Origin: Rallus limicola
Lineage: Eukaryota > Chordata > Aves > Gruiformes > Rallidae
Length of the DNA stretch: 64,000 bases
NCBI GenBank assembly: GCA_022605955.1
Contig: JAKCOZ010000082.1
Span: forward strand, 89,501-153,500
Reading direction: 5' to 3'
Shown: positions 10,430 to 22,479 of the stretch, piece after piece
How positions within the stretch are numbered: the first letter of the stretch is position 1
Layout: every line of letters starts with the position of its first letter
Made by a program: the position numbers and the translations under genes
The notes under the pieces: generated by a model
What the model was told of the DNA's origin: nothing
The model's database searches: none
What the model saw: the letters and a program-made list of their open reading frames with translations, nothing else

Positions 10430-12800
10430 CAGCTCAGCATCACAGCCTGCACCTTCCAGAGGAGACACCCCTTCAGCAGGGCGACCCAAAACATCTCTCA
10501 CCCAATGACATTGTCATGCCCTTGTCTTCATTTGTCTCTTTCTCATTAACTTCTCTGCTGTGATGCTTTTCTCTGGAGTTTAGTGCCTGATCCTTCCTAA
10601 GCTGGCCCCACCTGCAGACACACTTCAGAGGAATTTAACAGAAAAAAAAAGCTATTTTTACCACTGGAGGATTTAGTTGAAGGTGATGCCTGAGCAATGC
10701 CTGGGTGTCTTGTGAAAGGAGATCCCCAGTGACTGACAGGCAGGGGAGGAGTGCTTGCATGGTGAATAAAGAGAGAAGAAAACAAAGGAGGGGGAAAAAA
10801 ATGAGGATCTGGTGATGCCAAGATGAGGGTGATTCCTGCCAGAAACTCCCTCTCCTGGATCCTGATGGGGAGGTAGAGGTTGAGCAAAGAAATCAGTGCC
10901 ACAAAATGAAGGAGGACAGAGGGGTAAGACTGTGTGTGGCCCAGAGCCAGCGAGCAGCTGGGGACTGTGTGCATGGTGGGCTCCCATCCCCTAAGTACCA
11001 GAAGGGAAACTGAGGCACGCAGGAAAGAAGAGACTTGAACTGTTTGTGCTGTGTCCAGCACCAGTTCCCACTGTAACTCTGTGTCTTGTGAGTGAGGCCA
11101 CCAGACTGGGGTGCAGTGGGTTAACTGGGAGGCCCCATCGGCTTAAACACAGCTCTTCCTCTTTGCTCAGGTTCTCCAAACGCAGCGTGGGATGGCAGCT
11201 ATTTCCTAGGAGCTTTGAGCAAGACCTTTAGGTGCCCTCACTGTAGCTTTCTGGTTTTTAAAGTCCTTTTTCTTGGCCAAGACGTGGTCAATAAGAAAGA
11301 TTAGGGAAAAAATGATACCAAAATCCCACCCAGCTTTTAAAATACAAGGTGTTTTGGGAAATAAACATTAAAAAAAATAACACTTCCAGGAAAATTCCAT
11401 GGCTTGCTCCGTGCCTGGCAGGGGAAAGGTGGTTAATGGGTCCCACTTTGCTTCTGTCAAACCCTTGCAGGTAGAAAAGGAAGGGCTGGGAGGGGACAAC
11501 CATGGGTAGCTTCAGAGTCAGGATGGCTTTGCAGTTTGTCCTGTCTTGTCCTTTGGTTGGGTGCTGAGTCCTCTTGAGCCCAGGGCTTCTTTTTCTCTGG
11601 TTCATGGTCTGAAACCATGCCCTTTCTTTAAGCTGAGAGGTTTCCAATCCATTGCAGCTTTAATCCCAGGTGCCACCAAGGAGCTTTTCTGTCCTCCTGA
11701 GCAGGGAGCAGCTATGATCTCCCTTTTCTTTCTCTCAATCCATCTACCAGCCTTTCTATCATGTCTGCATGGAAACACAGCACTGTCCTCTAACACTTGG
11801 CATGCTCTTGCTGAAAATACTCCTAGTCCAACCAACCAGACCCTGAGCAGGGCGGTTTCTCCTCTTGTAAGACAACTGGAGGCAGTGACAGGTTTGAGTT
11901 GTATGGGATTTCATACGTGCTTTGTGGAGCAGGGAAGGTTAGAGGGTCAAGTGGTGCATGGAAAAAAGAGGAAACCAAGACTTGTAGCAGACCTTGTGAC
12001 ATTGGGTTCTATCCAGGGCACCTGTTTCCAAGCCCCATGCTAATGAAATCACATGAAACTTCAGCACTGCTGCCTTAAGAGCTGTGAAATAGGAGGGTTA
12101 GTAGCTCCCACCTGGTTTGTAATGATGCTGGGGGGGCTTTTGAACAGGATTGGGATGGAAGCTCATCTTCCTAGGAGCTCCTCTGCGACAGAAAAGCAGC
12201 GTTGGTGCTGCTCTCTGCCCTGAGACCTGCTCCTCCAGTGAAGCCAAGTTGATCTTCACAGTTTGCTTGTGGTGTCTTTGGCTGAGGTAAAGCTTGACCT
12301 CCACGTTCTCTGTTTTCACCCAGTGATTAGGGGTCCCTGGGTGCCTCAACACCTTCAGGCCTTGCTGGGAGGACGTTATTAACATCACAGCTCAAGTTTT
12401 GGGGCAGCTTTAGCATGACTGATCACTCCTTCCCCTGCAATAGCACCCATACTTGAGAGGAGAAGACCCAAGCCATGTGTAATTTGGGGCTGGCTTTACC
12501 AAGTTGGATTCACCACAGAGGCCTGGAGGTAAGCTACCTGGTGTGGTGGTGGAGGGAACAAAGTCTGCAGTGCTCTGACTGCCTGTCAAACTCACTCCAC
12601 TGTTATGTCCAAACCTTTGAGGTGTGTTTGCTGAAGGAGCTCTGTTTGCTGAGCAAAATGTGTCAGGGGAGCTGGGCAAACCAGCTTCACTGGACAGGCA
12701 GTGTGGATTCAAGCTTGAAATGCTCTCTGGTTGCTTTGCTTTAAGCAGTGGGATTGTTTAGTTTTAAGCCCAAATGTCCACCCCACACTTCTTTTGGTTT
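10430..12800. other. Intergenic, nothing recognised
   Basis: Purine- and pyrimidine-rich stretches upstream of CRNN, which may hold its regulatory sequence. Open frames are short, overlap on both strands and lack splice signals or EDC-like composition. Confidence 0.5.
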
Positions 12801-13248
12801 CATAGAATCCCAGCCTGGGCTGGGTTGGGAGGGACCCCAAGGGTCACAGAGCTCCAACCCCCCTGCCAGGTTTGGGAGGGACCCCAAGGGTCACAGAGCT
12901 CCAACCCCCTGCCACAGGCAGGGACACCAACCTCCAGGCCTGGAGCTACACAAGGTTGACCCCAGCCAACCTGGCCTTGAACCCCCCAGGGACGGGGCAC
13001 CCACCCCCTCTCTGGGCAGCCCCTGCCAGCCCCTCCCCACTCTCTCTGCACAGAACTTCCCCCCAATCTCTCCTCTCCCCCTTCCCTCCTCCAGCTTCAC
13101 TCCAGCCCCCTTGTCCTGCCAGGCTCTGCCCTTGAACAAGCTGATTCCCCTCCTGTTCCTCTGCTCCCTTCAGGGACTGGCAGGCTGCAATGAGGTCCCC
13201 CCCCAGCCTTCTCTTCTCCAGGCTGACCCAGCCCAGCTCCCTCAGCCT
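12801..13248 (-). mobile_element. CR1 LINE 3' end
   Basis: Begins with CATAGAAT (the reverse complement of the CR1 tail ATTCTATG) and continues with the conserved CR1 3' UTR text: GGGAGGGACCCCAAGG, GGCAGGGACACCAACC, CTCTCTGGGCAGCCCC, CTTCTCTTCTCCAGGC. It contains two copies of the 46-bp terminal unit described in the findings. 5' truncated. Confidence 0.9.
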
Positions 13249-13259
13249 CCTAACACACC

Positions 13260-14480
13260 TCATTTGCCTTTTCTTCCTGTTTTTTCCCTTGTCTCCTTTA
13301 CCTGCACACCGAGGTGCCAGCCTACCCCCCTTTTCTTCCCTCATTCTGCACACAAAGCTCAATTCCTAAATTTTCCTGGGTCTGGAAGCCATTATACAGA
13401 GTTTTATCACTACATCTATGTCATTATCAGGAATTAAGCTAATTGGAATAAAATGCCTCATTTTTTCCATGCTGCCTGGGCGTTTCCTCAACTTATTTCT
13501 GTTGCAACCTTTTTTTTTTTTAATTGCTAATTCATTGTGACATTAAGACATGTAATACAGCAGCTTTGCTCTAATATGTTTCCACTTTTTTACATGCTAA
13601 TGAGCGTTTTTTAACATGTTTCTTCAGAGATAATTGGATTCCAAGGCTCCCTGTGGTAAAGGCTCTGAAAGCCACCTAGCAGTGCCTTCAATATCTAAAA
13701 GACTTTTTCTGCATTTCAATAATCCCACAATTAAAATTAGGAATTAATCCCTTGGCTGAAAGGAGGCTTTGGGAGGGTATTTCCCTTGTTTTTGAGGCAG
13801 TTTCAATGCACATGTTAACTATGCTTACAGGGAAGTTAATTAAACCCTTCCTTGGCATTTGCAGCCCAGAACTCACAAGGGGGCACAGGTACCTTGGATT
13901 ATCCTGCTCCTCTCACCCACTGATCCTCCTTTTGAAGGCAGGATTATTTCTTTTCCCTTCATTGGCTCATAACTTGTCCAGCTGGCTGTTTTAAATCAAA
14001 AGACAAAAGCTACCACTGAGTGAATGATTTGTTCTGAGGGCGCCAAGGAGCTCAGAAGTTCACAGAAACGGGGGAGGAATAATCATGTGTAGAGGGCACA
14101 GGTGAAACTCTGCATCCCATTTTGAGCACATGGTTAGCAATTCCAGGCTGAGAGGTGGAAATAGGGCAGGGAAGAAGGTGAGGGAAGATTATCCCACATT
14201 TCCTGCTGTGAAGAATTATTTCCCTCCCCTATGAAGGCTTGTCACTGTGAGGAGAGGAGACCTCTGGTGAGGCAGCGTGCTGTACGGCTGTCCTCAACCA
14301 CAGATGTTTGGGAATGCTGTTAGCTGATAGATGATCAAGACAAAATTAATTACACAGCTACTACTCGTTACCTCCAGCCCAGGAGGCTCCAAGTCCTGAT
14401 TTTTATCTGTCATTATAAAACCAGCTTTGACGCTGCCGGTACGTTCCTCACCTCACCCCTCCCCTGAGGAATGGATCAAA
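13260..14480. other. Intergenic, AT-rich
   Basis: AT-rich sequence with no gene seen. A TATAAAA string lies at 14414-14420, but the CR1 insertion begins about 60 bases after it, where the other genes have their donor. Confidence 0.5.
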
Positions 14481-15032
14481 GCTGGAGGAAGGAGGGGTTA
14501 GATTGGATATTAGGGGGAAGTTCTGTGCAGAGAGAGTGGGGAGGGGCTGGAAGGGGCTGCCCAGAGAGGGGGTGGGTGCCCCCATCCCTGGGGATGTTCA
14601 AGGCTGGGTTGGCTGGGCAACCTTGTGTAGCTCCAGGCCTGGAGGTTGGTGTCCCTGCCTGTGGTGAGGGGCTGGAACTGGCCCAGAGAGGTGGTGGGGT
14701 CACCATCCCTGGGGAGGTTTCAAAGGCCTGGAGATGGAGTCCTTCAGGACATGAGAAGGGGCTGGAAGGGGCTGCCCAGAGAGGGGGTGGGTGCCCCATC
14801 CCTGGGGGGGTTCAAGGCCAGGTTGGCTGGGGTCAACCTTGTGTAGCTCCAGGCCTGGAGGTTGGTGTCCCTGCCTGTGGCAGGGGGTTGGAGCTCTGTG
14901 ACCCTTGGGGTCCCTCCCAACCCTGGCAGGGGGTTGGAGCTCTGTGACCCTTGGGGTCCCTCCCAAACCTGGCAGGGGGGTTGGAGCTCTGTGACCCTTG
15001 GGGTCCCTCCCAACCCAGACCATCCTATGATG
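14481..15032 (+). mobile_element. CR1 LINE 3' end with internal duplication
   Basis: Plus-oriented CR1, ending CAGACCATCCTATGATGG. The segment from GGGGCTGGAAGGGGCTGCCC to the CTCCAGGCCTGGAGG motif is present twice (about 14540-14650 and 14755-14865). The 46-bp terminal unit (GGTTGGAGCTCTGTGACCC...) is present three times before the tail. Confidence 0.88.
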
Positions 15033-15039
15033 GAGCAAG

Positions 15040-17270
15040 CTCCATCAGGAGATGTCCTCTCGCCTTCCTGAGCTCTGCACCACCAGAGGACGCTGTGTGT
15101 GTGCACCACACCTGCACACACTTGCCAGGTGCCCGGGCCAGGCCTGTGTGCACAGGCACGCCTGTGTGTGTTTGGTGTGGGCCGCTGGGACGCCATCCCT
15201 CCATTCCAGGTCTGCTACCCACACCCAGCCCTCGCTCAGACGTGCTCCCTAAGCCAGCCCTGGGATTTAGCTTTGGAAAACCAGCTTCTGGGCAGAGCTC
15301 TGACTGGGAACCAGCTTTCTTGTGGTAGAGCTCAGAGGCTGAGCAGGTGTAGCAGTCTGGCTGTGAGCACTCCTCCTTGATTTTCTTCCTCTAAAGCATC
15401 ATCCTGAGCTCAGAGATGTTGGTCCTGCCACGTGTAGGGACCCTGGCCGGGGATGGAGGTGGTGGCAGTTCACTCCTGCCACCCCATGTGCCTTCTCATT
15501 GCCTTCTCCTGGGGCTGTCAGCAGAAGGGCTGGGCTGGGCTGGCTCAGTTGTGGGTCTCTGCCAGGTTGCTCCACTTGAGAGCTGAGGGTTTGGTGGAGA
15601 CCTGCATCACCTCTTGTGGCCAGGGTGGAAGTGAGTCACAGGCTGTGCTCATTTCAGCTGCTCCCCTTGGTGGTGGGGACAATTTGGGTGCCTTTATCCG
15701 TTAGCTCCCTCGCTGCCCAGCACATCAGCAGGAGGATTCCAGTGCCCTGTGCTAGCTCGTTTTTGGAGGAAGCTGCAATTATTAAAGTCTCAGATCTAGT
15801 GTCTTCTCTGGTTTGGGGTAAAAAGCCCCTTTCTGCTGTCCTGTAAAGCAGCTCTGCCCACCCAGGAGTGACCACAGGAACATGGAGGGCAGGTGGAGAG
15901 GAAGCAACAGGGAAATGCTCTGGGGGCGGCTGTGCCGCAACGCTGGGAGCGCCGTCTGGAGCAGAGGGTGGCAGGGGACAGAGAGGACGTGTTGGGAAAC
16001 ACGACCTGCCAGGAACCCCACCAAAGCCTGGCTGGCAGTGTGGTGGATCTGGCTGGGTGAGGTGCTGCCTGGGGAGGAACAAGGCGTTGTGTCGGGCTGG
16101 CAGCCAAGGACAGGAGCGGGTGCTCTGGGGGCAAGATGGAGCTTGCCTGGCAGGGATGCTTATCCGGTGTGGTACTGCAGCACTCAGTGAGGCAAACCAA
16201 GCAGGGCTGGCAGCTGCTTGCACAAGGCTTGTGGGGTGGCAGAGGGAAGGCAAAGCAAGGCAGGCAGCGAGCAGGCTGATGCACCTTGTCCTGTGCCATG
16301 CCTGCGCTCTCCTCTCCCTCTTTCCCCCCCACCAGAGATATGCAGACAGGGAAGCAACCAACTTTTTTAACAGGGGATCATCTCTCCTTAGCCTGGCTTT
16401 ACAAAGAAGGAAAGCTTTCATGCTCCCATCTTTAATATCCTAACCTATTATTTGCAAGCAAATTGCCACAGTGTCGTGGCTCAAACAGATGCTGAATCTT
16501 TACTGGTTCCATGAAAACCAGTGGAGACTCGCTGCTGTAGCAGGAAGGACTTAACCAGTTGTCCCCCTCGTGGGGCTGTTGGACACAGGACAGATGGTGT
16601 GAACCAGGCTCTACCAGTTCTGCCTGTGGTTTCCTTGTTTAAGGGCAACACTTCTGTTTGTTTACACCGGGAGGGCGAGCGCAGAGGAAGGTGTGCTGGG
16701 CCCTTCTCAGAAGCTTCTTGCCTGGGTTTGTGCTGAAGTTTAGAGCTGTGCCTAACTTAAAACAGCCAGTTGAAGTCCATGGAGAGAAATCATCGTGTCC
16801 TGAAACCAGCAAGATGCTGGAAGGGAGCTGCAAAGCCAGAGTGGGGGTTGGTGGGGGGGGAATGAGATGAAGATGGAATTCAGAGCTGATGTGGCAATGA
16901 CTGAACTTGGTTTTGTCAGAGGCTTCACTCTGTGCAGCTTGCCTGTGTTTTGAAGAGCTATTTGGATGTGCTAAAGGGTGCTGACGTCTCTGTGGGAGAT
17001 TCTTAACTTCTCAGTCCCCTCCTTGTGCCTGGAAGACTCTGGAGATACTGACTCAGGCCAGGAGAATGGGGACTCCAACCTGCACTGCTCACGGGTGCAG
17101 ACATGTAGCAGGTGACCTGCTCTGAAGGACTGACTTCCTAAAATTACTCACTGGGCTCCAAGAAATAATCAGTACCAGCCCTGGGGTGCTGCATATGGTC
17201 CTTCACCTCAGTACCAGCTGAGATGCCTGTACACAAGTTCTCAGCTTGTCGGCCATGCCTGAGAAATGAG
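15040..17270. other. Intergenic, GC-rich with overlapping open frames
   Basis: Between about 15.65 and 16.45 kb, open frames of up to 255 codons overlap on both strands. None has a TATA/donor/acceptor set or EDC-like composition, so I do not call a gene. Confidence 0.5.
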
Positions 17271-17272
17271 AT

Positions 17273-17885
17273 CATAGAATCCCAGCCTGGGCTGGGTTGG
17301 GAGGGACCCCAAGGGTCACAGAGCTCCAACCCCCTGCCACAGGCAGGGACACCAACCTCCAGGCCTGGAGCTACACAAGGTTGACCCCACCCAACCTGGC
17401 CTTGAACCCCCCCAGGGATGGGGCACCCACCCCCTCTCTGGGCAGCCCCTGCCAGCCCCTCCCCACTCTCTCTGCACAGAACTTCCCCCCAATCTCTCCT
17501 CTCCCCCTTCCCTCCTCCAGCTTCACTCCAGCCCCCTTGTCCTGCCAGGCTCTGCCCTTGAACAAGCTGATTCCCCTCCTGTTCCTCTGCTCCCTTCAGG
17601 GACTGGCAGGCTGCAATGAGGTCCCCCCACAGCCTTCTCTTCTCCAGGCTGACCCAGCCCAGCTCCCTCAGCCTCTCTCCAGAGGGGAGCTGCTCCAGCC
17701 CTCTGAGCATCTCTGGGGCTCCTCTGACCCCTCTCCAACAGTCCCACATCTCTCTTGTCCTGGGGCCCCAGCTCTGGACACAGGACTCCAGCTGGGGCCT
17801 CAGGAGGGCAAAGCAGAGAGGAACAATCCCCTCCCTGTCCCTGCATCACCTCCCTGTCCCTTTGAGATCCCCAGCTTGTTTGGGA
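17273..17885 (-). mobile_element. CR1 LINE 3' end, longest copy here
   Basis: Starts ATCATAGAATCCCAGCC and reaches further into the element than the others (CTGGACACAGGACTCCAG, GGGGCCTCAGGAGGGC). One terminal 46-bp unit only. The 5' boundary at about 17885 is approximate. Confidence 0.88.
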
Positions 17886-17889
17886 GCCA

Positions 17890-20286
17890 AGTTTGGGCAG
17901 ACCCAGGGCTGGTGGTGTTTCCTTCCTTCATCCTCCTTGCAGGAAAGGGACAAATTGCTGGCTGATATGTCAGGAATGCCACTGTCACCTGGTGCCTATG
18001 CAGCTGTACCAATTACACTCCACCCTGATGATGATGATGAGGTGTCACAAGGCAGGAATAATGACCAGGGAGCGAGGGGAGGAGATGGTGGTGAGGGGAG
18101 CATGAGAACTGTCAAAGGAATGAAGGGCTGGGGGAAGGCCACGAGCAGCCTGCTCCTGAGGGGGTGAGATGCACACACAGTACAGCCCCAGGTAACGTGG
18201 ACCAGTGAAAGGATCCTGCTGAATCTGGTCCTCTTCCTGCTCTGCTGCTTTATCATCCCAGGCCTGGGACTGGGATCAGGGCACGGCAGCCCAGCCACAA
18301 AGGCCATCTCTGCCCCAGATGGCTTGAATGAAGAAGCCCTCACTGAAACTAAGGTCGATGCACCCAAGAGAAGGGAAAAATTGTTCTAGGTTTAGTTGCC
18401 ATATAAAACATGACATACATATGGCGCTGGGTGGGTGGTGGAGCCCTTTAAAGGGCTAAAGAAACCTTCCCCTTTGTCTTGGTGAGCATCTCCAGCTTAA
18501 TGGCACTTGAGGAAAGGAAACTCCCTGGCTTGCTGGGCTGGAGGAAACAGCTCAGCCTCACAGCTGACTCAGAACCACCCAGGGTGATGCCAGCAAACTC
18601 TTGGGCATCAGTAGATGGGTGTTTGGGTGTCAGATGTCCTGGGATGGAGCACATTGTGTTGGCATAACCGTAAAGTGTTGGGGAAGTGCCAGCCAGGGCT
18701 GTGTAAGTGTGTAATGGGGTGTTATTTTTGTAATTGGGACTATGTGGGAGAGCACAACCATTGGTAAAGGGCAGCCTGGTGATACGGTGCCTTGTAACGA
18801 TGAGTGGACCTTATCTGACTTCTCAAGGGCATATCTGGGACCACAGCAAGCAGAGGTCCTGCCCTTACCATCTTCTCTGGTTCATCTTTAGTCATTTCTA
18901 CGTTACTGTAGGCTATCCTCACCAAGGTCTGATGTATAGGTGCTTCCAAAGTGTAACACTGCAGGTCTGATCTAACTCCCAGAACAGTCTTACTGCAACA
19001 TAATGGGTGAGAGATGTAGTTCCAGGCAGGGTAATCTGGCACAGTGTCTTGACAGTGATTTCTGTCACTTACTGGGGCAGGAAGAAATGGAAACAGCTGA
19101 AAAACTGTGCAGATCTGTCAGGATTGGTTCCCTCAATCCAATTAGCTGCTAATTATTTCGATGCTATGAGGACTAGTTTCACCTCTTTGCAAATACTCAG
19201 GGAGCACTGAGACACAGAGATGTTTTATTTGATGTGCACGTGGAGGCAGCAAAATCCTTTCTAGCAGAGAATATTGAAGACCCAGCAAATGAAGTGCCAC
19301 AAGCCAATAAAAAAGGCTTTTGCTGAGCAGCTGTTTACAGATGCCTGGGCTGGTTCTCATAATTTTTTTCCTCAGCTGGTTTGGGCTCTTCTTGCTGTGT
19401 CAGCAAACAGCAGCTTGTGACCAAGAGCTCCTGGGAGCCCTGGGTGCTACCACCAAGTCTGATAGGGCTGCTGGGCAAGAGGTGCCCATCCATTGCAGGA
19501 CATGAAGCTGCAGGAAGAGTTGGCATAGTCTTCCCTCAACTTGGTCTTTCTATAACTTTTCAGAAAGCTTTATCCAGCTGTGTCAGGTTGGGGCTAAAAC
19601 ACTTAGAGACATAACTGCTGCTGTAGGGAAGCTGTTATGTGATGAAAACTTAATTACAGAGAGTTTTGCCCAGTCTTCAACTGGATGTTGAGCAACAAAA
19701 CTCTTATTTCTCAGCACTGCTCCTCTCCTGGTGTTTTCTGCCACTTGTCTCTATGCAGCGTTTGCTCTTTCCTCACCCTAAATTCTGCCTGTCCTTTCAT
19801 ATCCCCTTAAAAGACCTTTCTCAAGCCATGCCAGAACGATGCCTCTCAGCTACTTTTCTCAATATTCTCATAACAATTTGAAGCTAAAAGACCTTTATGA
19901 AGAAGATAGAAAAGCCAAAGGCGAAAGCACAACAATTTAAGATGGGTTATGAAAGGGGCTGTTTGTATGTGGGAAGCTAAAAAGGGTTGAAGATGATGAA
20001 ACGGGTCTCTCTGAAGAGTATATTGGGAAAGATGGCTGGGGTCAGCCCTGCTTCAGGCAAAGGTAAACCCATGCCTGGGATTGGTTTTGCTCAAGGAGCT
20101 GGCTGTACTTGGGGGGTAGTGCAGAAGGATGGAGGAGTTCGATGTGTACCTCAAGGGGGTTTGATTTTTAGGTGAGAATAGCCAATATAATTAATACTTG
20201 CAGTGCACTTTTGCCTTTATTATTGCAGTTAACGTTAGGTAATAAATAGAAGAGCCATAATTAAGAGGTGATTTTAAATAGATCTT
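17890..20286. other. Intergenic, with one weak gene candidate
   Basis: A TATAAAA at 18402-18408, a GTGAGC donor at 18482 and a TTTACAG acceptor directly before an ATG at 19341 are spaced like the other EDC genes. The 54-residue frame (19341-19505, MPGLVLIIFFLSWFGLF...) is hydrophobic at the start and not EDC-like, and no AATAAA follows closely. I leave it uncalled. Confidence 0.3.
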
Positions 20287-20292
20287 TTTATT
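20287..20292 (-). terminator. Gene A polyadenylation signal
   Basis: AATAAA on the minus strand 115 bases after the stop. A second copy lies at 20222-20217. Confidence 0.65.
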
Positions 20293-20406
20293 TAACATGG
20301 AGCAATTTTCCCTCTTGTTACACACGAGGAATGAACGAGAGACTCACCAGAGCAGCTCTGGTCCATGCAGGGGAACTTCTTCACTGCACAACAGCTGCTG
20401 CCACTC

Positions 20407-21522
20407 TTATTTCTTGCCCCTCAGCCAGCTCTGGCATCTGGAGAGGCACCGCTCCACGATGGCAGCGGTGCAGGTGTTGAGGCGGAAGGGCGCTCGTGGG
20501 GATGGGTGGGCGCTGGCACCCTTGGCTGTGCCTTTGGTGTCCCCGGGTCCTGGGATGCTCTGGGGTGTACACAGCTCCACGGTGCTCAGGGGTGTGCAGG
20601 TCCCCGTGGGTTCCGCCACACTCTGGGACGCACACGGCTCCGTACAGATGGTGCTTTGGGATGTGCAGGGATCCAGGCAGGTGGCTGAGCACTGGTTGGG
20701 GCAGGGATCGCCACCGATCGCACCCTGAGCGCTGCAGGGCTCCTCCGAGCAGGTCTCGAGCACCTCGAGGATGCAGGGCTCTGTAGCTGAGACTGGGTAC
20801 TGCAAGGGGACGTCTTCCATGTCGGTCCCCACTGCCTCGAGGGTGCAAGGCTCCATGGGTGAGGTGGCTTGCTGGAGAGGGGAGGTCTCCATGCACGTTC
20901 CTGCTGGGTCAGTGGGGCAGAGCTCCACCGTTGGGATTGTGTGCTGGAGGGGGAGGGTCTTCACACAGGTCTCTACCGTCTCCAGGGTGCAGGGATCTGT
21001 AGCTGAGGTTGGGCACGTCACAGGGAAGGTTTCCACACAGGTCCCAGCCGTCCCGGGGACGCAGGGATCCACTGGTGAGATTACAGGCTGGAAGGGGGAG
21101 GTTTCCACGCGTGTCTCAGGGGTACAAGGCTCCACTGACAAGCCTGTGGGCTGGGCTGGGAAGCTGATCCCTCCCTTGCTTTGAGGGGGGTCACAGGGGA
21201 TCGCTGCTACACACACGTGGGCACCCACACACAGAGGTGCACAGGAGTCCCAGGCATCCGTGTGCTCAGGGCAGCAGGCATCCCCTGGCACGGGGACAGC
21301 AGGAATGGGGCAGGGGAGCCCAACCTGAGGGCAAGCATCCAAGCAGGTGACTGCACCCTGACACGGTTCCACTGGGAAAGTCTGCTCAGGACAGGGGTGC
21401 GTGTCCTGTATGGGGCAGGCATCTGGGTCCAGCACAGCACAAAGCGATGGGCAGGTGGTGAGCACAGTCTCCCCCGTGCAGGCAGGAGGAGGCAGGCAGG
21501 GCAGCTTGCACTGGGATGACAT
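20407..21522 (-). CDS. Cys/Pro/Thr/Val-rich EDC protein with 24-residue repeats (gene A)
   Basis: A single 371-codon exon starting MSSQCKLPCLPPPACTGE. The ATG at 21522 is 21 bases after a strong acceptor (CCCTTTCCAG, exon start 21543), as in the other EDC genes here. Residues 1-130 are rich in Cys and Pro. Residues 130-258 hold repeats of 24 residues of the form [VT]-[DE]-P-C-x5-x-T-C-[VM]-[EK]-T-x-P-x-Q. Residues 259-330 are looser Cys/Ser/Thr/Glu sequence (SATCLDPCTSQST). The tail is basic (SRCQSWLRGKK). There is no signal peptide or membrane segment. The start C-K-x-P-C-L-P-P-P-x-C matches gene B, so the two are probably related. I do not recognise the exact avian EDC name. A structural cornified-envelope role is inferred from composition, gene form and neighbours. 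Confidence 0.82.
   Translation of the reverse strand: MSSQCKLPCLPPPACTGETVLTTCPSLCAVLDPDACPIQDTHPCPEQTFPVEPCQGAVTCLDACPQVGLPCPIPAVPVPGDACCPEHTDAWDSCAPLCVGAHVCVAAIPCDPPQSKGGISFPAQPTGLSVEPCTPETRVETSPFQPVISPVDPCVPGTAGTCVETFPVTCPTSATDPCTLETVETCVKTLPLQHTIPTVELCPTDPAGTCMETSPLQQATSPMEPCTLEAVGTDMEDVPLQYPVSATEPCILEVLETCSEEPCSAQGAIGGDPCPNQCSATCLDPCTSQSTICTEPCASQSVAEPTGTCTPLSTVELCTPQSIPGPGDTKGTAKGASAHPSPRAPFRLNTCTAAIVERCLSRCQSWLRGKK
20749..21135 (-). repeat. 72-bp coding repeats in gene A
   Basis: Four full 24-residue units (residues 151-174, 175-198, 199-222, 223-246), with a shortened unit before and a partial one after. Similarity between units is moderate, so the array is older or less homogenised than those in CRNN and EDDM. 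Confidence 0.75.
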
Positions 21523-22399
21523 CCTTCTGCGCTGCAGGCAAGCCTGGAAAGGGAAAGAGCAGTTTGGTGTCTACTAACCCAAAGCATCAGGCACTTCATT
21601 TCCTTGGCTGGTGAATCCTTCAGCGAGGGGGTTGCTGTTTGTGCCCTGATTTGGTCATGAAATAAGGAATAGAGAGAAAATCCACTGGGTTTTTTTTTCC
21701 CAGTCAAATTCTACAACTGCTCCTTATGGAGTTTGGTCAGTCTCTTGTCTGAATAAACTTCCAAACTCAGCTTTTCCTATTAAACTCTATTTTCAGCCAG
21801 ACAATTCCACCCTAACAGTGTTTTCTTGCAGAGACAGCTGTGGATTTAATTAACATTTTCTGCAGGTTTAGGAACAATGAGTTATGAACCATCCCCAGAT
21901 GTTTTCTCCTTGTCCTGAAACTCCCTTGCAGTTGAACACCCATCTCTCAGCAGCTGCAAGAGGGGCAGCTATCGCTCCCCTGCCCTCTATCATCACTAAA
22001 AGCCATGGCAGGACAGACAGGTAAAAGACAGACGTGGTTGTTCAGGTTTACCATGAGGAGAGAGGCTCTTACCTGGGAGCTTGGCCGCCGCTCTACGCGG
22101 TGCTGAGGTCACTTCACCCCTTTGATGGTACCTACGTGTGCAGCAGTGCCGTGTAGGTGAGGGAGGTGATGTTTTAACCCTCAAAATCCAGTGCTGAGGC
22201 AGCAGGAAGGGCTTTGCAGAGCATCCACGGGAATTGACAACAAAGTAAACACGAAGGAAGAATATCATTACTCTCTCGAACCCTTCTCACCAAGGGGGTG
22301 TGAGAGCCGATGAACAGCTTCCCTCGTGCAGCTGGTAGCGGTCATCTCTTTCAGTTAGTAGGAGAAAATCCCCACCAGTACAATCCCAGAGATACTCAC

Positions 22400-22475
22400 C
22401 CTGCTCAGTATCAGCAAATGAAGACTGGCGAGCAGACACGGCACCTTTAACCAGGGACCTGCCTCGTGTATATTC
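22400..22475 (-). promoter_or_regulatory. Gene A probable first exon and weak TATA box
   Basis: Donor GAGCAGG/GTGAGTATC with the exon ending at 22400. A degenerate TATA (AATATACA, minus strand, 22475-22468) sits 75 bases upstream of the donor, the spacing used by the other genes. The intron would be 22399-21544 (856 bases). Another good donor (CCCAG/GTAAGAG, near 22072) could mark an alternative first exon. Confidence 0.5.
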
Positions 22476-22479
22476 AAGA

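Noticed and set aside
15654..16443. Overlapping frames of 255 and 191 codons on opposite strands
   Set aside because: GC-rich sequence with frames on both strands, no TATA/donor/acceptor set and no family resemblance.
12748..17965. Open frames of 150-230 codons in CR1 sequence
   Set aside because: They lie in CR1 3' UTR text, not in the CR1 coding part, and recur at each copy in either orientation.
17967..18167. 66-residue frame (MSGMPLSPGAYAAV...) after an acceptor-like CTCCTTGCAG
   Set aside because: No TATA box and donor at the right distance upstream, where a CR1 lies instead. Composition is unlike EDC proteins.
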